DNA from: an uncultured Acidimicrobiales bacterium
GTDB lineage: Bacteria; Actinomycetota; Acidimicrobiia; Acidimicrobiales; SZUA-35
Reading direction: 5' to 3'
DNA: 62,159 nucleotides
Assembly: GCA_938009905.1 (NCBI GenBank)
Contig: CALLGK010000021.1
Coordinates: 1-62,159, forward strand
Part shown: in pieces, positions 58,993-62,159 of the stretch
Layout: the number at the start of each line of letters is the position of its first letter
Numbering within the stretch: position 1 is the first letter of the stretch
The notes under the pieces: model-generated
What the model was told of the DNA's origin: nothing
What the model saw: only the letters and a program-made list of their open reading frames with translations
The model's database searches: none
Translations under genes and position numbers: made by a program

Positions 58993-59472
58993 ATGTCGTT
59001 CAAAGCCGGTGATCGCGTGGTCTACCCCCACCATGGGGCAGCCATCATCGAGAAGACTGAGATGGTCGAACTCAATGGTGAGAAGAAGAAGTACTTCGTC
59101 CTGAAGACTGCTCACGATGAGCTCACGGTGCGAGTACCCGTCGACAAGGTCGACGAAGTGGGCATGCGTCCGCCGATCTCGCTTGAAGACGTCGAAGACC
59201 TCTTCGTGCTGCTCGCCAAGAAAGACGTGCGTGAGCCGGCCAACTGGAGCCGTCGCTTCAAGAACCACCAAGAGAAGCTCAAGTCCGGCGACGTCTATCA
59301 GGTTGCCGAAGTGGTGCGAAACCTTGCCTTGCGTGAGGCCGCCAAGGGCCTGTCTGCTGGCGAGAAGAACATGTACTCCAAGGCTCGCAAGGTGCTCGTG
59401 TCTGAGCTTTCCTTTGCCCTCGACGTGTCCGAGGACGACGCCATGGACAAGGTCGAAGAGCAGCTCGTCTAG
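58993..59472 (+). CDS. carD: CarD-family RNA polymerase-binding regulator
   Basis: Binds the RNA polymerase beta subunit and stabilises open promoter complexes, mainly at rRNA and house-keeping promoters. The 159 residues begin SFKAGDRVVYPHHGAAIIE (Tudor-like RNAP-interaction domain) and continue as a helical DNA-binding domain (WSRRFKNHQEKLKSGD, EVVRNLALREAAKGLSAGEK, KARKVLVSELSFAL). Full length. AGAAGGAG precedes the ATG at 58993. Ends in a hairpin shared with the convergent MBL-fold gene. Confidence 0.96.
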   Translation: MSFKAGDRVVYPHHGAAIIEKTEMVELNGEKKKYFVLKTAHDELTVRVPVDKVDEVGMRPPISLEDVEDLFVLLAKKDVREPANWSRRFKNHQEKLKSGDVYQVAEVVRNLALREAAKGLSAGEKNMYSKARKVLVSELSFALDVSEDDAMDKVEEQLV

Positions 59473-59475
59473 GCG

Positions 59476-59492
59476 CTGGCCGCTTAGGCCAG
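59476..59492. terminator. Hairpin across the carD/MBL convergent ends
   Basis: CTGGCC and GGCCAG pair around GCTTA. It starts 4 bp past the carD stop and contains the stop region of the convergent gene. Modest stem, no T-run. Confidence 0.45.
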
Positions 59493-60311
59493 ACCAAGCA
59501 GCTCAAACATGGCATGCGGCGGGTCGTTGTCGCCGCGTGCGAGGCGTGCCGCTCGCTCAACGTTGACGGCGTCGAAGTGTCGATCCGTCCACGTGTCCCA
59601 CGGGCCGGGCGGCAGCGCGCCCACATCGCCATCAACCTCGACGCACGCTCGTAGGTAGTCGCGCAACGAGGCAAGGTCGCCGGCGCCACCGGGTGGCCCG
59701 TGGCCGGGCACAAACGTGTTGCCGAGCTCGGCGATCTGATCGAGGCTGTCGGCCCATGCGGCGGGGTCGCCGTCGAACGCAAGTGGAGTCGTGCCGAAGG
59801 CACCGAGCGCACCGGTGTAGACAACGCCAGCCTGAGGCACCTGCACGACGAGGTTCATGGGTGACTCACCCGGCAGCGGAACGGCGACGGCGGCCGGTGT
59901 GATCCAGACGTTTTCCGCGATTGTGTGCGTAATCGGACGAGTCTCGAACTCCTCGTGATACGCCTCAGCAAACTCGGGAAGCAGACGGCCGATGGCATCG
60001 AGGTTGAGTGGTGCGTCCAGCTGTCCACTCGTGGCTTCCGAGCCGTAGAACGCGGCTTTCCAGAAGGCCCAGCTTCCACCCGCGAACGGGATGCGGCTTG
60101 ACGTCAGAACCACTCGCTTGATCGGCAACTCGAGCTCGGCCGTCAGCTCGAGGATTTCTCGTCGAGCTCGGTGGGCCACCTCTGGCGTTGGTCCAGCATC
60201 GATCATGGTCAGCCCATCACCGTCGATGACGAGTCCAAGGTTGGAGTGACCAAACCCCTGCTCGGCGCTCGCAAACGCAAACACGCCCTGTCCAAGCTCG
60301 ACCTGATGCAT
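59484..60311 (-). CDS. Metallo-beta-lactamase-fold protein with degenerate metal site
   Basis: 275 residues with the MBL plan: SNLGLVIDGDGLTMIDAGPTPEVA, a strand IKRVVLTSSRIPFAGGSWAF, GVVYTGALGAFG and FVPGHGPPGG. The usual HxHxDH after the strand reads SSRIPF (71-76), and the later ligand Asp is Ala in YTGALGA. Only the GHG His remains. It has probably lost hydrolase chemistry and may be a binding or structural protein. ATG follows TAGGTT by 6 nt. Confidence 0.75.
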   Translation of the reverse strand: MHQVELGQGVFAFASAEQGFGHSNLGLVIDGDGLTMIDAGPTPEVAHRARREILELTAELELPIKRVVLTSSRIPFAGGSWAFWKAAFYGSEATSGQLDAPLNLDAIGRLLPEFAEAYHEEFETRPITHTIAENVWITPAAVAVPLPGESPMNLVVQVPQAGVVYTGALGAFGTTPLAFDGDPAAWADSLDQIAELGNTFVPGHGPPGGAGDLASLRDYLRACVEVDGDVGALPPGPWDTWTDRHFDAVNVERAARLARGDNDPPHAMFELLGLA

Positions 60312-60317
60312 CCCCCA

Positions 60318-60323
60318 AACCTA
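60318..60323 (-). promoter_or_regulatory. Leaderless -10 box TAGGTT
   Basis: TAGGTT on the minus strand, 6 nt before the ATG at 60311. Confidence 0.6.
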
Positions 60324-60342
60324 CCGCCCAACCCTTCCCCCG

Positions 60343-60388
60343 ATTGGTGTGTTGAGGTGACCAGTTACGGCCGTCTCAGCACACCAAT
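60343..60388. repeat. 46-bp hairpin repeat, unit A
   Basis: Starts ATTGGTGTGTTGAGG and ends CTCAGCACACCAAT, which are near-perfect reverse complements, with an 18-nt centre. Lies in the divergent promoter gap upstream of the AbiEi/DUF559 gene. Same family as units B and C. Confidence 0.85.
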
Positions 60389-60422
60389 CCAGTGAGGGCG
60401 TGGGAATGTCACTAGGCGTGGA

Positions 60423-60428
60423 CATGAT
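60423..60428 (+). promoter_or_regulatory. Leaderless-type -10 variant CATGAT
   Basis: CATGAT, 6 nt before the ATG at 60435. Confidence 0.4.
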
Positions 60429-60434
60429 GTGGGT

Positions 60435-61358
60435 ATGCGAGTAGACGACGCCATGAGCGCCGTACTCGAGCTCGCGGCCTCTCAGTACGGGACGTTCAAC
60501 AGACGACAGGCCGCCGATCGCACATTCTCTGCCCGCCGACTCCGTCGGGCCGAACTCAACGGGCATCTTCTTCGTCCGTTGCCGGATGTGTTTGTGTTAC
60601 CCGGTTCGCCAGACTCCTGGCGACAGCGGTTGATGATCCAGACCTTGCAGGGAGGCGCTGTTGCGAGCCATCGAGCTGCAGCCGCGCTCCACGGGTTCGA
60701 CGGGTTCCGTCCGGGGACAGTCGAGGTATGCGTGCCCCGAAACCTGGAGTCAAACGACCGCAACGCCATCGTGCATGGGTGGCGTCGCTCCGACGAGGCC
60801 GACGTGGTCGTGATCGACGGGATTAGGGCGACCTCCGTCGAGAGGACGCTCGCTCAGCTCGGTGCGGTTGTGGAACGCCGCAAGGTTGAACAAGCCCTCG
60901 ACGGCGCCCTGCGCGACGGGTTGTCTCCCGTCGCGCTCGAGCAAACACTCGAACGGCTTTGGCGACCAGGTCGCACCGGCGTGGGCACCCTGCGTAGGCT
61001 GATCGATGACCCGCGGCGAACGGGGATGCTTCCCGACTCGTGGTTTGAGCGGCTCGTGCAGCATGTGGCGAACGCTGCTGGTCTGCCGCCTGTGGTGTTG
61101 CAACACGAAGTGCGTGTGGCGTCGGGGCGCCGTCGTCTCGACTTGGCGTATCCCGATGTCAAGCTCGGCATCGAAGCGCACTCTCGCCGGTTTCACTTTG
61201 GCCCCACGCGCACAGAGGCCGACAACATTCGCGACCTCGAGCTAGCGGCAATCGGCTGGGAGGTGGTGTACGTAACCTGGGGTATGGCGCACGAGCCAGT
61301 CGAACTCGTCCGTCATCTTCAGGCGATCTACCGCGCCAGATCCCGATTGGTGTCCTGA
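60435..61358 (+). CDS. AbiEi-like winged-helix plus DUF559 (Vsr-like nuclease fold) protein
   Basis: 307 residues. The N-terminal part (QYGTFNRRQAADRTFSARRLRRAELNGHLLRPLPDVFVLPG) resembles the AbiEi antitoxin winged helix. The middle (TLQGGAVASHRAAAALHGFDG) is the usual continuation. The C-terminal part from about 225 is DUF559-like, with candidate PD-(D/E)xK acids in RRLDLAYPDVKLGIEAHSRRFH. Such single-gene proteins are common in actinobacteria and poorly understood. No AbiEii-type toxin is adjacent. The last codons and stop lie inside hairpin repeat unit B, and unit A lies upstream, so the gene is bracketed by repeats. Confidence 0.78.
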   Translation: MRVDDAMSAVLELAASQYGTFNRRQAADRTFSARRLRRAELNGHLLRPLPDVFVLPGSPDSWRQRLMIQTLQGGAVASHRAAAALHGFDGFRPGTVEVCVPRNLESNDRNAIVHGWRRSDEADVVVIDGIRATSVERTLAQLGAVVERRKVEQALDGALRDGLSPVALEQTLERLWRPGRTGVGTLRRLIDDPRRTGMLPDSWFERLVQHVANAAGLPPVVLQHEVRVASGRRRLDLAYPDVKLGIEAHSRRFHFGPTRTEADNIRDLELAAIGWEVVYVTWGMAHEPVELVRHLQAIYRARSRLVS

Positions 61359-61391
61359 GGTGACCACTTACGACCGTCTCAGCACACCATT
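61346..61391. repeat. 46-bp hairpin repeat, unit B
   Basis: Diverged copy (ATTGGTGTCCTGAGG to CTCAGCACACCATT). It contains the stop codon (61356-61358) and the last four codons of the AbiEi/DUF559 gene. Confidence 0.82.
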
Positions 61392-61407
61392 GCGGTGGGG
61401 TGGGGTG

Positions 61408-61453
61408 ATTGGTGTGTTGAGGTGACCAGTTGCGACCGTCTCAGCACACCAAT
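61408..61453. repeat. 46-bp hairpin repeat, unit C
   Basis: Nearly identical to unit A (ATTGGTGTGTTGAGG to CTCAGCACACCAAT), 16 bp after unit B and 21 bp from the stop of the convergent DUF1501 gene. Confidence 0.85.
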
Positions 61454-61474
61454 CCGGTTGAGGAGGGGAGTGAG

Positions 61475-62159
61475 TTAGGGGCGGGTGATGCCCATGGGGG
61501 TGGCGGGGGGCGTGAAGGTCGGGAAGATGTTGCCGATGCCGACACGGTTCGACAGGATCTCGGTGATTGGCTGACGGAAGTCGGTCAGCACCGTGAGGTC
61601 ACCTTCGTCGGGATCATCTTCGATGACGTCTGGGAAGTCGTTGCCGAAGACGCCGCCTTGGATGCCGCCACCCATGGCCATGATCGAGGTTGCTCGACCG
61701 TGGTCGGTACCGCCTGATCCGTTCTCGTTGATGGTGCGACCGAATTCGGTGACCACGAGAATCGTCGTCTCGTTGATCGTGCCGTCTGACGCAAGGTCGT
61801 CGGTGAAGGAGCGAAGTGCGCCAGCAAGCTCTGAGGCCCGTCGCATGAACCGACCTTCAGGGTCACCCGGTGCACCGAGGTCGTCGTGATGGTCCCAGCC
61901 GCCATATTCAATGGCTGCGGCATACAGGCCGAGGCCCGAGCGCAACATGATGGCAACCTGCGCCAGGTCACGAGACAGCTTGTTGTTCGCATACGAGCCA
62001 GGAGCGTCGCCCGGCATGGCTTCGAGCGTGTCGACAACCGACAGCAAGTCGGCACCTGTTGAGGTGACGGCGCCGTTCGGGCTTGAGTACATCGAGGCGA
62101 GTACGCCACGGGCTCGACCGCGGTTGCGGAACCCGTCGATGCCGAAGTTGCGAAGGTCT
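61475..62159 (-). CDS. DUF1501-family protein (5' part outside window)
   Basis: C-terminal 227 residues of a DUF1501 (sulfatase/alkaline-phosphatase-like fold) protein, open to the window edge (LRNFGIDGFRNRGRARGVLAS). Motifs: AAAIEYGGWDHHDDLGAPGDP with His/Asp metal-type residues, ILVVTEFGRTINENGSGGTDHGRATSIMAMGGGI, and the C-terminal ITEILSNRVGIG. Members are usually exported and often paired with DUF1800 genes; that neighbour would lie outside. Substrate unknown. Confidence 0.85.
   Translation of the reverse strand, partial: DLRNFGIDGFRNRGRARGVLASMYSSPNGAVTSTGADLLSVVDTLEAMPGDAPGSYANNKLSRDLAQVAIMLRSGLGLYAAAIEYGGWDHHDDLGAPGDPEGRFMRRASELAGALRSFTDDLASDGTINETTILVVTEFGRTINENGSGGTDHGRATSIMAMGGGIQGGVFGNDFPDVIEDDPDEGDLTVLTDFRQPITEILSNRVGIGNIFPTFTPPATPMGITRP

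Noticed and set aside
60435-61358. Complete AbiE toxin-antitoxin system
   Set aside because: No adjacent AbiEii nucleotidyltransferase gene. Only the antitoxin-like head with a nuclease-like tail is present.

Overview
The window looks like chromosomal DNA of a high-GC actinobacterium, most likely an aquatic Acidimicrobiia (Ilumatobacter-like). The reasons are the LexA/NrdR neighbourhood arrangement, a B12-dependent NrdJ, CarD, DUF3039 and DUF2510-RDD proteins, an Ino1 enzyme, the succinylase diaminopimelate route, and many genes whose start codon lies 6-7 nt after a TANNNT box (leaderless transcription). The genus is an inference. I see no rRNA, tRNA, prophage, insertion sequence or CRISPR array.

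Layout. 1-3.7 kb: a translationally coupled pentose-phosphate operon (gnd, zwf, ROK glucokinase, pgl), then a four-unit hairpin repeat. 3.9-7.7 kb: a DUF3228-like protein, miaB, a lipoprotein and a methyltransferase. 7.7-12.7 kb: four tandem paralogous membrane-anchored propeller-like proteins. 13-19.5 kb: a 2179-residue surface protein ending in a LAFTG sorting signal. 19.6-23.3 kb: a GNAT, a LysR regulator divergent from inositol-phosphate synthase, and an aquaporin. 23.4-32.4 kb: an alpha/beta hydrolase with a perfect CRP-type palindrome at its start, a degenerate APH-like kinase fused by overlap to miaA-dapF-hflX, then dapC, a secreted DUF4214-PQQ dehydrogenase and dapE. 32.5-43.1 kb: a ferritin-like protein, lexA, an SOS-box-controlled membrane protein in the divS/Rv2719c position, nrdR, a lytic transglycosylase, a RibD-type reductase, an acyl-CoA dehydrogenase, a 1-kb regulatory gap with NrdR-like boxes, and nrdJ. 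43-49.8 kb: a nitroreductase, a cold-shock protein, a Thr/Ser/Asp-rich membrane protein, an M20 peptidase divergent from 5-formyl-THF cyclo-ligase, a DinB-like protein and an esterase. 49.8-54.2 kb: a paired histidine-kinase locus whose first member lacks the phospho-acceptor His, then a redox island. 54.3-62.2 kb: DUF3039, ribokinase, galE, three DUF2510-RDD proteins, carD, a degenerate metallo-beta-lactamase-fold protein, an AbiEi/DUF559 nuclease-like gene bracketed by 46-bp hairpin repeats, and a partial DUF1501 gene.

The most notable signal is at 52392-52853 (minus). A Bcp/PrxQ-type peroxiredoxin reads through a single in-frame TGA exactly at the peroxidatic cysteine (TPG-TGA-T). A perfect 7-bp hairpin with a CGTGAT loop begins 14 nt later, as expected of a bacterial SECIS element. 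This suggests a selenocysteine peroxiredoxin, next to a divergent DsbB plus thioredoxin-like pair. Second-tier signals are the candidate SOS division regulator with PEIAL repeats and four LexA boxes nearby, the active/degenerate kinase pair, and the leaderless promoter code that sets many start codons.
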